Positions 1-7,907 are shown, counted from the stretch's first letter. The stretch: DNA of 12,289 nucleotides from Nitrospira sp. (GCA_025935475.1 JAICVE010000047.1:1-12289), one strand, 5' to 3'. Notes: generated from the sequence alone by a model not told the origin. Made by a program: numbers and translations.

Positions 1-264
1 CCCACCTATTGGATCGCGCGTTGTTTGATTCGAGTGAAGTGGATCGGCCTGGTGAATCTTGTGGCGGGCCGGACCATTGTCCCTGAGTTGATACAGGACG
101 AGGCGACCGCCGAACGGCTGTGGCAGGAAGCGCGGCGTCTCTTGACCGATCGCCAGGCCTATCAGGATATGAAAGACGGATTGCGCCAGGTTCGGGAATC
201 GCTCGGTGAACCGGGCGCCTCACATCGTGCCGCTCAGGTGATACTCGAAGCATGTCGAGCCTAG
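1..264 (+). CDS. lpxB: Lipid-A-disaccharide synthase, C-terminal part (5' end outside window)
   Basis: LpxB joins UDP-2,3-diacylglucosamine to lipid X, making the tetraacyl disaccharide 1-phosphate of lipid A at the inner face of the cytoplasmic membrane. The window opens in frame within the gene, and 87 C-terminal residues are visible before the TAG at 262-264. What identifies it is the segment running from PTYWIARCLIRVKWIGL into NLVAGRTIVPELIQDEAT. It matches the conserved LpxB C-terminal region, where a TY.IA..L..VK.IGL stretch leads into N..AGR..VPELIQ. The amphipathic helices that follow are also typical of the family C-terminus. The true start lies upstream, so the ATG-like internal positions here are not starts. 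The 3' end overlaps msbA by 13 bases, and lpxK and waaA downstream support a lipid A operon. The identification rests on a short but characteristic stretch. Confidence 0.9.
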   Translation, partial: PTYWIARCLIRVKWIGLVNLVAGRTIVPELIQDEATAERLWQEARRLLTDRQAYQDMKDGLRQVRESLGEPGASHRAAQVILEACRA

Positions 265-1997
265 ACCGGTTCATACGACTGGTTCGATATCTCAAGCCCT
301 ATCGATTTCGATTGGGTGCGGCCTTTGTGTGTTCGGCGCTGGTCGCCGCACTGTCGGGAGCCTACGCCTGGCTGGTGAAGCCGGTCCTCGATGAAATTTT
401 TATCAACAAAAATGAAACCCTGCTGCTCGTCCTTCCGCTGGCGCTCTTTGCGGTGTCCGTGCTGAAGAGCGGATTCAGCTATGGCCAAAACTACTTGATG
501 AATTATGTCGGCAACCAGGTGATCACCGACATCCGGCAGGAACTGTTCGGGAAATTGGTGCGGTTGCCGGTGCAGTATCATGACGCCAATACGTCCGGCC
601 GATTGGTGTCCCGCGTGATCAACGATGTCACCTTAATGGCCAACGCGATTGCCGGCGTCCTGAAGGACGTCTTTCAACAGGGCCTGACGTTCCTGGCGAT
701 GCTGGGCGTCATTTTTTATCAGAATTGGAAGCTGGGCGGCATGTCGATTATCGTGATCCCGCTCGCCGTCGTCACCATGACGCGGATGGGCAAACGGCTG
801 CGCGCCCTCGGGAAAAGCGGTCAGGAGCAGATGGGGGACATGGCCTCGACACTCCAAGAAACCCTCTCCGGCATCCGCATGGTGAAGGCGTATGGTCGGG
901 AAGAGGCTGAAGCGGAGCGTTTCAAGGAAAGCAACAAGGCTTTCCTCAGCACCACGATGAAGGCGATTCAGGTGTCCTCGCTGGGGTCTTCGCATATCGA
1001 GGTCATCGGCGTCGTCGGCGTGGCGGTGATCATCTGGTACGGCGGCTCTCTTGTGATCAGCGGAGACATGACGCCGGGGGCGTTTTTTTCGTTCCTCGCG
1101 GCGATGTTCATGGTGTTTACGCCGCTTCGCCGGCTCTCCGGCTCGAACAATACCATTCAACAGGCGTTGGCAGCGGCCGAGCGGGTCTTCAGTGTGATCG
1201 ATCTCGAAACCGAACAGGAAACGGATCGGGGGCAGGTCGTCATGCCGCCCATTGCGCGATCCGTCGTGTACCAGGACGTCACGTTTCTCTACGAAGGTCA
1301 GACGGTCCCCGCCTTGTCCGACGTTGATCTCGTGATTCAAGCGGGCGAGATGGTGGCAGTCGTCGGAAGCAGCGGAAGCGGAAAGACGACGCTGGCAAAC
1401 CTGCTCCCCCGATTCTATACGCCGACGGCGGGGTCCGTCTTGATCGACGGGGTCGATATTCAATCCTTCACGCTGGCCTCGTTGCGGGCTCACATCGGCA
1501 TCGTGTCTCAGGAGGTGGTCCTGTTCGACGACAGCGTCTTCAACAACATCGCCTTCGGACGGCAGCATGCGACGGAGGAGGACGTCGTGCAAGCGGCCAA
1601 ACTGGCCTATGCGCACGAGTTCATCGAGCGACTGCCTCAGGGGTATGCCAGCATGGTTGGCGAAAAGGGCATCAAGTTGTCGGGCGGAGAGCGGCAACGG
1701 CTAGCAATCGCGCGGGCGATTCTTCGCGATCCTCCCTTGCTCATTTTGGATGAGGCGACCTCCGCGCTTGATACCGAGTCTGAACGCGTCGTGCAGCTGG
1801 CGTTGAGCAATCTTATGGCGCATCGGACAACGCTGGTCATCGCGCATCGTTTGTCGACCGTTCAACGGGCCGACCGGATCGTCGTATTAGACCGCGGCAC
1901 GATTGTCGAAATGGGAACCCATGACGAGCTCTTGCTGCGGGGCGGTCAATACAAGCGGCTCCATGCCCTCCAGTTCCAGGATATGCCGAATGGCTAA
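252..1997 (+). CDS. msbA: MsbA-type lipid A export ABC transporter (fused permease and ATPase)
   Basis: This is a half-size ABC exporter of 581 residues, the usual MsbA length, which works as a homodimer. MsbA flips the lipid A-core from the inner to the outer leaflet of the cytoplasmic membrane using ATP. Residues 1 to about 320 form the six-helix transmembrane domain, with hydrophobic segments near 22-42, 55-75, 140-175 and 250-290. Residues 335-575 form the nucleotide-binding domain. It has Walker A GSSGSGKT at 372-379, Q-loop Gln420, signature LSGGE at 476-480, Walker B LLILDE at 496-501, D-loop SALD at 504-507 and switch His532, so all ATPase motifs are intact. The start at 252 lies inside the lpxB 3' end, and the stop overlaps the next gene's ATG (ATGGCTAA). 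Sequence alone cannot exclude another lipid-exporting ABC protein, but the place between lpxB and waaA argues strongly for MsbA. Confidence 0.93.
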   Translation: MSSLDRFIRLVRYLKPYRFRLGAAFVCSALVAALSGAYAWLVKPVLDEIFINKNETLLLVLPLALFAVSVLKSGFSYGQNYLMNYVGNQVITDIRQELFGKLVRLPVQYHDANTSGRLVSRVINDVTLMANAIAGVLKDVFQQGLTFLAMLGVIFYQNWKLGGMSIIVIPLAVVTMTRMGKRLRALGKSGQEQMGDMASTLQETLSGIRMVKAYGREEAEAERFKESNKAFLSTTMKAIQVSSLGSSHIEVIGVVGVAVIIWYGGSLVISGDMTPGAFFSFLAAMFMVFTPLRRLSGSNNTIQQALAAAERVFSVIDLETEQETDRGQVVMPPIARSVVYQDVTFLYEGQTVPALSDVDLVIQAGEMVAVVGSSGSGKTTLANLLPRFYTPTAGSVLIDGVDIQSFTLASLRAHIGIVSQEVVLFDDSVFNNIAFGRQHATEEDVVQAAKLAYAHEFIERLPQGYASMVGEKGIKLSGGERQRLAIARAILRDPPLLILDEATSALDTESERVVQLALSNLMAHRTTLVIAHRLSTVQRADRIVVLDRGTIVEMGTHDELLLRGGQYKRLHALQFQDMPNG

Positions 1998-2678
1998 CCG
2001 GCTCTTGAAACCGCTGGAGCGCTGGGTGAAGCTCGCGGTGCTCCCGCCGGCCGGTGCCGCGATGATCCGCCTGCTGGGCCGCTCGATGCAGATCGACACA
2101 CGTGGCCAGGAGCATGTGGACCGGCTGTACCAGGAAGGCAAACGTGTGATTATCGCCTTCTGGCATGCCCGTCAGTTCATGATGCCCCTGACCTATCGCG
2201 GCACGCTCGCGCATATCCTCATCAGCCAGCACCATGACGGCGAGATCATCGCGCGCATCGTCGAGCGGTTCGGGTTTCGGGCGGTTCGCGGGTCGAGCAC
2301 GAGAGGTGGTGTCGAGGCCCTGCGCGAATTGATCCGACTTGGCCGTTCCGGAGTGGATCTCGTCGTGACGCCGGATGGGCCGAACGGACCGCGGCAGGTC
2401 GCCAAAATGGGCGTGATTCAGCTCGCGCGAGCCTCCAGGCTGCCGATCATCCCCCTGGCGTTCGGCTGCTCAAAAAAAAACTCTTCGCGAGTTGGGACCG
2501 CTTCATGGTGCCGTATCCATGGTCTCGCGGTCTCTTCCTCTGGGGACCACCCTTGTGGGTCCCGCCGGAGGGCGATGCGGCGGAATTGGAAGCCAAACGC
2601 CTGGAACTCGAAGCGCTCTTAAATGCCCTGACGGCTCAGGCTGACGAGGCCGTGTCCCGTAGCTCGTCGCTCGGCTGA
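1990..2678 (+). CDS. DUF374 lysophospholipid acyltransferase-like protein, with apparent -1 frameshift
   Basis: This is a member of the DUF374 (COG2121-like) branch of the lysophospholipid/glycerol-phosphate acyltransferase superfamily, which often sits in lipid A-Kdo operons. A role in acylating lipid A or its precursor is inferred, not shown. Translation from ATG 1990 gives FWHARQ with candidate catalytic His59, then HHDGEII, ERFGFRAVRGSSTRGG (about 93-107) and the family hallmark TPDGPNGP at 127-134. After SKK at 161-163 this frame turns into unrelated residues and stops at 2622. The frame entered by a -1 shift at the A9 run (2472-2480) continues at 2481 with LFASWDRFMVPYPWSRG and then LFLWGPPLWVPPEG, which is the expected DUF374 C-terminus, and ends at TGA 2676-2678. 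The joined product is 229 residues, normal for the family. An open frame extends upstream to 1903, but that part overlaps msbA and does not look like the family, so 1990 (an 8-base overlap with msbA) is the better start. The shift may be real decay, programmed recoding, polymerase slippage or a homopolymer sequencing error. Confidence 0.82.
2472..2481 (+). other. A9 slippery site where the acyltransferase reading frame shifts by -1
   Basis: Nine A's (2472-2480) followed by C read as codons TCA-AAA-AAA-AAC in the upstream frame. The last seven bases form A-AAA-AAC, a classic -1 ribosomal slippery heptamer. A -1 slip at that point makes CTC at 2481 the next codon, which is exactly where the conserved downstream frame begins. 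Downstream, ACCGC 2497-2501 can pair with GCGGT 2527-2531 and CATGG 2504-2508 with CCATG 2517-2521, giving an interrupted hairpin. It starts 15 bases after the slip site, farther than is usual for a stimulator. No Shine-Dalgarno-like stimulator is visible just upstream. A run this long is also prone to RNA polymerase slippage and to miscounting in assembly. Confidence 0.6.
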
Positions 2679-2710
2679 TCAGTTCGGCTATTATTCGATC
2701 GTCACATCAA

Positions 2711-4054
2711 ATGTGGAACGTCTTCTACAATGGGCTGTTGCTGATCGCATCCCCAGCGATCCTTGTCTTGCTCTTGGCCAAACCGCGTTGCCGGCGAGGA
2801 TTACCGCAACGGTTCGGATTCACCACGCCGCGCATCTCGCCGGATCATCGACCGCTCATCTGGATGCATGCGGTCTCGCTGGGGGAAGTAGTGGCCATCA
2901 CGCCGTTGGTTCGCGAACTCCATCGGCGGCATCCCGACCATCGGTTTGCGGTCTCCACGGCCACCGAGACCGGACATGAGGCCGTTGAGCAACTGCTGGC
3001 AGGCATTGCGGAGCATCTGTATGCTCCGCTGGATTTTCCCTGGGCGGTCTCGCGCACGATCGACCGGCTGCGGCCGGCGCTGTACGTGTTTATTGAAACC
3101 GAGCTGTGGCCAAATCTTCTTGGGCAACTGGCCCGTCGAGGCGTTCCGGCGGTCATGGTCAATGGCCGACTGTCAACGAAGTCTTACGCACGTCAGCGAC
3201 GAGCGCCTGTCCGGTGGCTGTACGAGAGCATGGTGCGCTCGCTGCGGTTGTGCCTGATGCAGTCCGATCGCGACGCGGAACGGATCATTGCACTCGGGGC
3301 GGATCCGCGGTCGGTACATCGCACAGGCAACATCAAATTCGATCAACCTCTGCCGGCTCCTTCCGAGCGGAAGGTCACGAGGATGGAGCTGGGGCTGGCC
3401 CCGGAGGCTCCGCTGCTGGTCGCCGGCAGCACGCATGGGGTCGAGGAAGAACTGCTGGTGGATGCCTATCGCGCACTCCTGGTCCGGCACCCCTCTGCGC
3501 AGTTGCTGCTTGCTCCACGCCACATCGAACGGGCGGATGCGGTGGAAGCGATGGTGCGCGGTCGCGGCTTGGCGGTGCGGCGGCGAAGCCGGGTCCCTCA
3601 ATCGGATGGGACTGGAGGGTCCAGACCACAGGTAATCATTCTCGATTCGCGCGGAGAGTTGGCATCCGTGTATCGAGAGGCGACTGTCGCCTTCGTCGGA
3701 GGGACGCTTGTTCCCATCGGTGGTCACAATTTATTGGAGCCGGCCTTTTGGGCCAAACCGGTCCTCTTCGGCCCCTATACCGACCATTGTGTGGAGATCG
3801 CCAATCTCCTGGTGCAGGCAGACGGCGGACGCCGGGTGGGCACGGCCGAGGAACTGTCTGCGCAGCTCGTGCGGCTGTTTGATCATCCTGAAGAACGCGT
3901 CCGTATGGGGCAAGCGGCTCACTCGATGGTGCAGCAGAACCAGGGAGCGCTTCAGGCGACGATCGACGCCATCGATCATCAATTGACCTCCGCCGACGCC
4001 GGCCGCTTCTCGTCATGTTCGCCCGGTTCGTTTCCGCTCATGGCAGGACGATAA
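2711..4054 (+). CDS. waaA: 3-deoxy-D-manno-octulosonic acid (Kdo) transferase
   Basis: WaaA (KdtA) transfers one or more Kdo residues from CMP-Kdo to the lipid IVA acceptor at the cytoplasmic face of the inner membrane. The 447-residue product has one N-terminal hydrophobic anchor (about 5-23) followed by a GT-B fold. WMHAVSLGE at 51-59 places the presumed catalytic base at Glu59. ETELWPNLL at 129-137, TGNIKFD at 205-211, STHGVEEE at 240-247 and the donor-site segment GGTLVPIGGHNLLEPA (about 330-345) are all family hallmarks. It starts 32 bases after the acyltransferase stop, with no strong Shine-Dalgarno sequence. The length slightly exceeds the usual 420-430 residues because of a poorly conserved tail after about residue 425. 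Whether it adds one, two or more Kdo residues cannot be read from the sequence. Confidence 0.95.
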   Translation: MWNVFYNGLLLIASPAILVLLLAKPRCRRGLPQRFGFTTPRISPDHRPLIWMHAVSLGEVVAITPLVRELHRRHPDHRFAVSTATETGHEAVEQLLAGIAEHLYAPLDFPWAVSRTIDRLRPALYVFIETELWPNLLGQLARRGVPAVMVNGRLSTKSYARQRRAPVRWLYESMVRSLRLCLMQSDRDAERIIALGADPRSVHRTGNIKFDQPLPAPSERKVTRMELGLAPEAPLLVAGSTHGVEEELLVDAYRALLVRHPSAQLLLAPRHIERADAVEAMVRGRGLAVRRRSRVPQSDGTGGSRPQVIILDSRGELASVYREATVAFVGGTLVPIGGHNLLEPAFWAKPVLFGPYTDHCVEIANLLVQADGGRRVGTAEELSAQLVRLFDHPEERVRMGQAAHSMVQQNQGALQATIDAIDHQLTSADAGRFSSCSPGSFPLMAGR

Positions 4055-4061
4055 CGACACG

Positions 4062-5144
4062 GTGCTCACTCCCGGACAGAGACCGATGTGGTGGCTTTCC
4101 TGGGCGGCAGCGCCCTACGAGATGGCGACACGGTTGCGCGCCTATGGGTATGAGCACGGGTGGTTTGCGCGAAGACATCTTCCGGTGCCCGTGATCAGCA
4201 TCGGCAACCTCACCGTCGGCGGAACGGGAAAGACGCCGTTGGTGATTCAGATCACCGAATGGTTGCTGGAGGCAGGAAGACGGGTGGCCGTACTCAGCCG
4301 CGGCTATCGACGAACCAGCCGCGAGCCGCTGCTGCTCGTGTCGGACGGCGCAAGGATCGTCGCGACCGCGGAGGAAGCCGGTGACGAGCCCTTCCTCATC
4401 GCGCAGCGGTGCCCTCGGGCCGTCGTGGCGGTCGGAGTGGACCGATACCGGCTCGGTCGGCATGTCCTCGAGACCTGTGGCGTCGACTGCATCGTCCTCG
4501 ACGATGGCTTCCAGCACCTTGGTGTCCATCGGGACGTGAATCTCTTACTGGTCGATGCCACGGACGCCGAGGGGTTGAAGCGGCTGTTGCCGGCCGGGCG
4601 ATTGCGGGAGCCGATCAGTGCCGCGAAACGCGCGACGGGGGTGATCGTCACGAGAGCCGAAAATCCGGCTCATGTCGATGTTATCCTGAAACAGCTGCGC
4701 TCCGCCGTTGATCCGTTGCCGACGACGGCGCAGGTGGTGTTCCGAACGGCGCAGTTGGTTTCGGTGGCGACAGGAGGTCATCGGTCCAGCGAGTGGTGTA
4801 AGGGAACGCGAGCGCTCCTGGTGAGCGGCGTGGGACATGCCGCGTCGTTTCGGAACACGGCAGAAGAGCTGGGCGTCAGCGTGCTCGACGAGGTGGCGTA
4901 TCCGGACCATTACCCCTACAGTGTGGACGATGTCCGAACGCTCCGGGAACGCGCGATCGAGCGTCAGGCGGAAGTCGTGCTCACCACGGAAAAAGACGCC
5001 GCGAAGATACGACCGTATCTGGCGCCTGACGATGGCACCTGGTGGGCCGCGAGACTTCGCGTGGAGTGGCGCGCGGGGGAACCTGCGATCCGCAAGATGA
5101 TTCTGGACGTGCCGCTGACAACAGGCAGGAGAGTCGATGGCTAG
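4062..5144 (+). CDS. lpxK: Tetraacyldisaccharide 4'-kinase
   Basis: LpxK phosphorylates the 4' position of the tetraacyl disaccharide 1-phosphate, giving lipid IVA, on the inner membrane. Hallmarks in the 360-residue product are PVPVISIGNLTVGGTGKTP at 41-59, containing the P-loop with Lys57. The partner-strand motif VLDDGFQH at 145-152 follows, then a C-terminal region with the typical YPDHYPYS and TTEKDAAKI segments. An N-terminal hydrophobic or amphipathic stretch fits membrane association. The GTG at 4062, 7 bases after the waaA stop, is the first in-frame start, with an AGGA about 13 bases upstream. ATG 4086 is an alternative that would remove eight residues. The 3' end overlaps the next gene by 8 bases (ATGGCTAG), suggesting translational coupling. 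Confidence 0.94.
   Translation: MLTPGQRPMWWLSWAAAPYEMATRLRAYGYEHGWFARRHLPVPVISIGNLTVGGTGKTPLVIQITEWLLEAGRRVAVLSRGYRRTSREPLLLVSDGARIVATAEEAGDEPFLIAQRCPRAVVAVGVDRYRLGRHVLETCGVDCIVLDDGFQHLGVHRDVNLLLVDATDAEGLKRLLPAGRLREPISAAKRATGVIVTRAENPAHVDVILKQLRSAVDPLPTTAQVVFRTAQLVSVATGGHRSSEWCKGTRALLVSGVGHAASFRNTAEELGVSVLDEVAYPDHYPYSVDDVRTLRERAIERQAEVVLTTEKDAAKIRPYLAPDDGTWWAARLRVEWRAGEPAIRKMILDVPLTTGRRVDG
5127..5132 (+). promoter_or_regulatory. Shine-Dalgarno site for the waaF-gmhB fusion
   Basis: AGGAGA lies inside the lpxK 3' end, four bases before ATG 5137, and supports that start over later in-frame codons. Confidence 0.6.
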
Positions 5145-6849
5145 GGGACGAGTGCAGCACATCCTGGTTCGTGGACCGAACTGGCTCGGTGATGCGGTGA
5201 TGTGCGAGCCGTCGCTGCGAGGTCTGCGGCGATTGTTTCCGCAGGCCTCGATGACGCTGCTGGTGAAACCCTCTGTTGCGGGATTATTTGAGTCACACCC
5301 GGCCGTCGATCGGATCTTCCTCTATGACGACAAAGGCCGTCACGCAGGACTGGCGGGGAAATGGCGATTGGCCGGTGATCTGCGCCAACAGAGATTCGAT
5401 TTGGCGGTCTTGTTCCAAAATGCGTTCGAAGCCGCGCTGCTGACCACGCTCGCGGGCATCCGGTGCCGGTATGGATACGCCACGGACGGCAGGAGCTTCC
5501 TATTGTCGGAACCGGTGGCGACCCACGATCGTCGTACGCCTATTCATCAGATTGAGTATTACTGGGACATGCTCAAACCGCTGGGACTCACGGGACTTCC
5601 AGGCCAGCCAGAATTGTTCGTCTCGCTCGGCGAGGAGCGCTCGATGGCGGAACGATTGAATCGCGCGGGCATCACGACGTCCGATGTCGTGATCGGTATC
5701 AATCCGGGCTCGACCTATGGTGGGGCAAAACGATGGCTGCCTGACCGCTTCGCCGATTCAACCCAACGTTTGTGCCGTACGCTCAGCGACGCGGGCCGGA
5801 AGCCGGCCGTAGTGGTGATCGGCGCCAAAGGGGAAGAGCCGCTGGGGCGGGAGATCGCCTCGCGTCTGTCCGCGCCTTCTGTGGTGCTCTCGGGTGCGAC
5901 CACCATCCGAGAGTTGATGGCGGTGATTAAGCGGTGTGCCGCGCTCATCACCAATGACACGGGGCCGATGCACATTGCCTCGGCCCTGGGGGTACCGGTG
6001 GTGGGGATTTTTGGTCCGACGGATTGGCGAACGACGTCACCGTCCGGTACCGAGCATGCGCTCCTCAGGCATCCTGTCGACTGTGCGCCCTGCATGCTGA
6101 GAGAATGCCCGATCGACCACCGCTGCATGACCGGCGTGACCGTGGACGAGGTCTATCAGGCCGGACTGTCGATCCTGTCTCGCCGCTCGGGTCTCTCCTG
6201 TGACCACAGGCATGACCCGGCGCAGAGAGCTACGGTGGACCCCACGCGCGTGCTTGACGGGTACACGATTTTCTTGGATCGCGACGGGACCCTCAACGAA
6301 GATCCGGGCTTCCTGAGGTCCGCCTCCGATTTGAAATTGCTCCCGGGGGTGGCCACGGCCCTGGCACGCCTCAAGTCTGCCGGCGCTCGGTTGGTGGTGG
6401 TCACGAACCAATCCGGCGTCGGAAGAGGCCTTCTCACCCTCAGGGATCTGGAAGCCATCCATGCCCGGTTGGAGGGCCTATTGGAACAGAGTGATGCTGC
6501 GCTCGATGCCATCTATTTTTGCCCCCACCACCCCGACGACGGCTGTCGTTGCCGCAAACCGGCGACCGGCATGGTGGATCGGGCCGTGTCCGAATTGCAG
6601 GCGGATCTGCGGAGAGCCTATGTGGTTGGCGATCATGCCAATGATATCCAACTGGCGAAGGCGGTGGGCGTGAAGTCGATTCTGGTCACGAGCGGTCAGG
6701 TCGACCAACAGGCGTTGACGATGTTAGGGGCCGCCGGAGCCATTCCCGACATGGTCGTTCAGTCGATGGCAGAGGCGGCCGAGTGGATTCTCGCAGATGC
6801 CGCCGCGCAAGCAGCACAGTGCAAGTCAGTCTCGACGAGCGAACGCTAA
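5137..6849 (+). CDS. waaF-gmhB: Fusion of heptosyltransferase II (WaaF) and heptose-bisphosphate phosphatase (GmhB)
   Basis: The 570-residue protein has two apparently complete enzymes. Residues 7-345 are a GT9 heptosyltransferase of WaaF type: VRGPNWLGDAVM with Asp19 as the likely catalytic residue, GINPGSTYGGAKRW at 187-200, TNDTGPMHIASALG at 272-285, and the family cysteines C316, C319, C324 and C330. WaaF adds heptose II to the inner core. Residues about 377-525 are a HAD phosphatase like GmhB: DRDGT at 381-385 (nucleophile Asp381, acid/base Asp383), TNQSGVGRG at 423-431, zinc-loop ligands C462, H464, C470 and C472, RKPATGM at 473-479, and GDHANDIQLA at 498-507. GmhB removes the 7-phosphate of D-glycero-beta-D-manno-heptose 1,7-bisphosphate on the way to ADP-heptose. 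A polar linker of about 30 residues (346-375) joins them, and an Ala/Ser-rich tail ends the protein. The frame is open throughout and no internal start with a good ribosome site was seen. Confidence 0.9.
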   Translation: MARGRVQHILVRGPNWLGDAVMCEPSLRGLRRLFPQASMTLLVKPSVAGLFESHPAVDRIFLYDDKGRHAGLAGKWRLAGDLRQQRFDLAVLFQNAFEAALLTTLAGIRCRYGYATDGRSFLLSEPVATHDRRTPIHQIEYYWDMLKPLGLTGLPGQPELFVSLGEERSMAERLNRAGITTSDVVIGINPGSTYGGAKRWLPDRFADSTQRLCRTLSDAGRKPAVVVIGAKGEEPLGREIASRLSAPSVVLSGATTIRELMAVIKRCAALITNDTGPMHIASALGVPVVGIFGPTDWRTTSPSGTEHALLRHPVDCAPCMLRECPIDHRCMTGVTVDEVYQAGLSILSRRSGLSCDHRHDPAQRATVDPTRVLDGYTIFLDRDGTLNEDPGFLRSASDLKLLPGVATALARLKSAGARLVVVTNQSGVGRGLLTLRDLEAIHARLEGLLEQSDAALDAIYFCPHHPDDGCRCRKPATGMVDRAVSELQADLRRAYVVGDHANDIQLAKAVGVKSILVTSGQVDQQALTMLGAAGAIPDMVVQSMAEAAEWILADAAAQAAQCKSVSTSER

Positions 6850-6890
6850 ACAGGCCCAGGGAGCGCATTGTCGGTCCCTTGTGATAGGCA

Positions 6891-7907
6891 ATGAATATCC
6901 TCTTAGTTAGGCCCGACGGCATCGGCGATGAGATTTTGTGCCTGCCTGTTGCGACGGCGTTGCGTCAACTGAAGCCGCAGGCCCGAGTGATATTCTTGTC
7001 CAGCCAGTACGCGGCTCCCGTGCTCGAACATCATCAGGACGTGGATGACATTTGGACTCTGTCGGGATGTGAGTCGCTACGCGACTTGGTTAGACTTTTT
7101 CAGCGAGGAGTGGATGCGGCGATTTTTCTCAAGCCGTTTCGGCGCCTGATGTTGGCTGCCTGGCTGGCCCGAGTTCCTATTCGAGTCGCCACCGGCTATC
7201 GATGGTATAGTGTTCTGGCGAATCGCCGGATCTACGAACACCGAAGCGATTTTTCAAAGCATGAGACTGCCTACAACGTCGGGATGTTGAAGGGCTTGGG
7301 GCTGAATCCACCTGCGCCCGTCCCACCCAAGCTGGTGATCACGGAAGAGGAACGGCGGACTGCCGGCGATCGCTTGCGGGCGGTGCCCGCGCCGCGCGTG
7401 GTGCTCCATCCCGGCGGCTTCGCGGCCAGACGATGGCGAACAGAACAGTATTGGAAGCTCGCCGAAACCCTACGAGGCTTCGGGTTCGGTATCGTGTTCA
7501 CCGGTAGCGCTTCGGAGGAGGAGCATTTCTTTCGAGTGCTGTCAGTCAAGCCGCCGCTTCCGAAGGGAATCATTAGCCTCATGGGCGCGACATTACGGGA
7601 ATCAATGGCCGTCATCGCGGAAAGCAATGCCGTGGTGTCCGGCGCCACAGGACCCGCACACATCGCCGCAGCGTGCGGGGTGCCGAATATCAGCCTCTTT
7701 GATCCTCGTCGCAACAACCTGCCGGCGCGATGGCAACCGTTAGGTACAGGTGTCGTCTTGCGCCCAGAAGTCCCGACTTGCGAAAAATGTATCTATGAAG
7801 CCTGTCCTTATTGGGATTGCCTGGACCGGATCACCGTCGATACCGTCGTTCAGCACGTGAGGGAGGTGACATCGCGATCGTTTCCGCTGAGAGTCGTGCA
7901 TGTGTAG
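6891..7907 (+). CDS. GT9-family heptosyltransferase-like protein
   Basis: This 338-residue GT-B enzyme belongs to glycosyltransferase family 9, which transfers heptose from ADP-heptose to LPS core. It begins MNILLVRPDGIGDEIL, with Asp13 in the position of the catalytic Asp of WaaC and WaaF. VVLHPGGFAARRW (about 170-182) and GATGPAHIAAACGVP (251-265) correspond to the donor-site loops. The usual NDTG has become SGATG, a variant found in divergent GT9 proteins. Near the C-terminus four cysteines (C297, C300, C305, C310) parallel those in the preceding WaaF domain. It starts 41 bases after the fusion gene, with only a weak AGG close to the ATG, and overlaps the next gene by 8 bases. It could be heptosyltransferase I, III or IV, or use another sugar. 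I give no symbol because sequence does not settle this. Confidence 0.87.
   Translation: MNILLVRPDGIGDEILCLPVATALRQLKPQARVIFLSSQYAAPVLEHHQDVDDIWTLSGCESLRDLVRLFQRGVDAAIFLKPFRRLMLAAWLARVPIRVATGYRWYSVLANRRIYEHRSDFSKHETAYNVGMLKGLGLNPPAPVPPKLVITEEERRTAGDRLRAVPAPRVVLHPGGFAARRWRTEQYWKLAETLRGFGFGIVFTGSASEEEHFFRVLSVKPPLPKGIISLMGATLRESMAVIAESNAVVSGATGPAHIAAACGVPNISLFDPRRNNLPARWQPLGTGVVLRPEVPTCEKCIYEACPYWDCLDRITVDTVVQHVREVTSRSFPLRVVHV

Noticed and set aside
1084..1090. T7 run in msbA, with a similar T7 run at 8492-8498 in the first GT2 gene, as further slippage sites
   Set aside because: In both places the conserved protein reads through in a single frame, so there is no sign of recoding or error.
633..1697. 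Long antisense open frame (354 codons) opposite msbA
   Set aside because: It lies wholly opposite a clearly real gene with intact ABC motifs, and its protein is a low-complexity mix of Arg, His and Asp. It is a by-product of GC-rich codon use.
1903..1989. Upstream extension of the acyltransferase frame into msbA
   Set aside because: The extra 29 residues do not resemble the family, and ATG 1990 gives a start matching the usual N-terminus and the operon's overlap pattern.
6850..6890. AGGGA/TCCCT inverted repeat in the gap after the waaF-gmhB fusion
   Set aside because: There are only five base pairs around a 12-base loop and no T-run follows, so there is no support for a terminator or operator.
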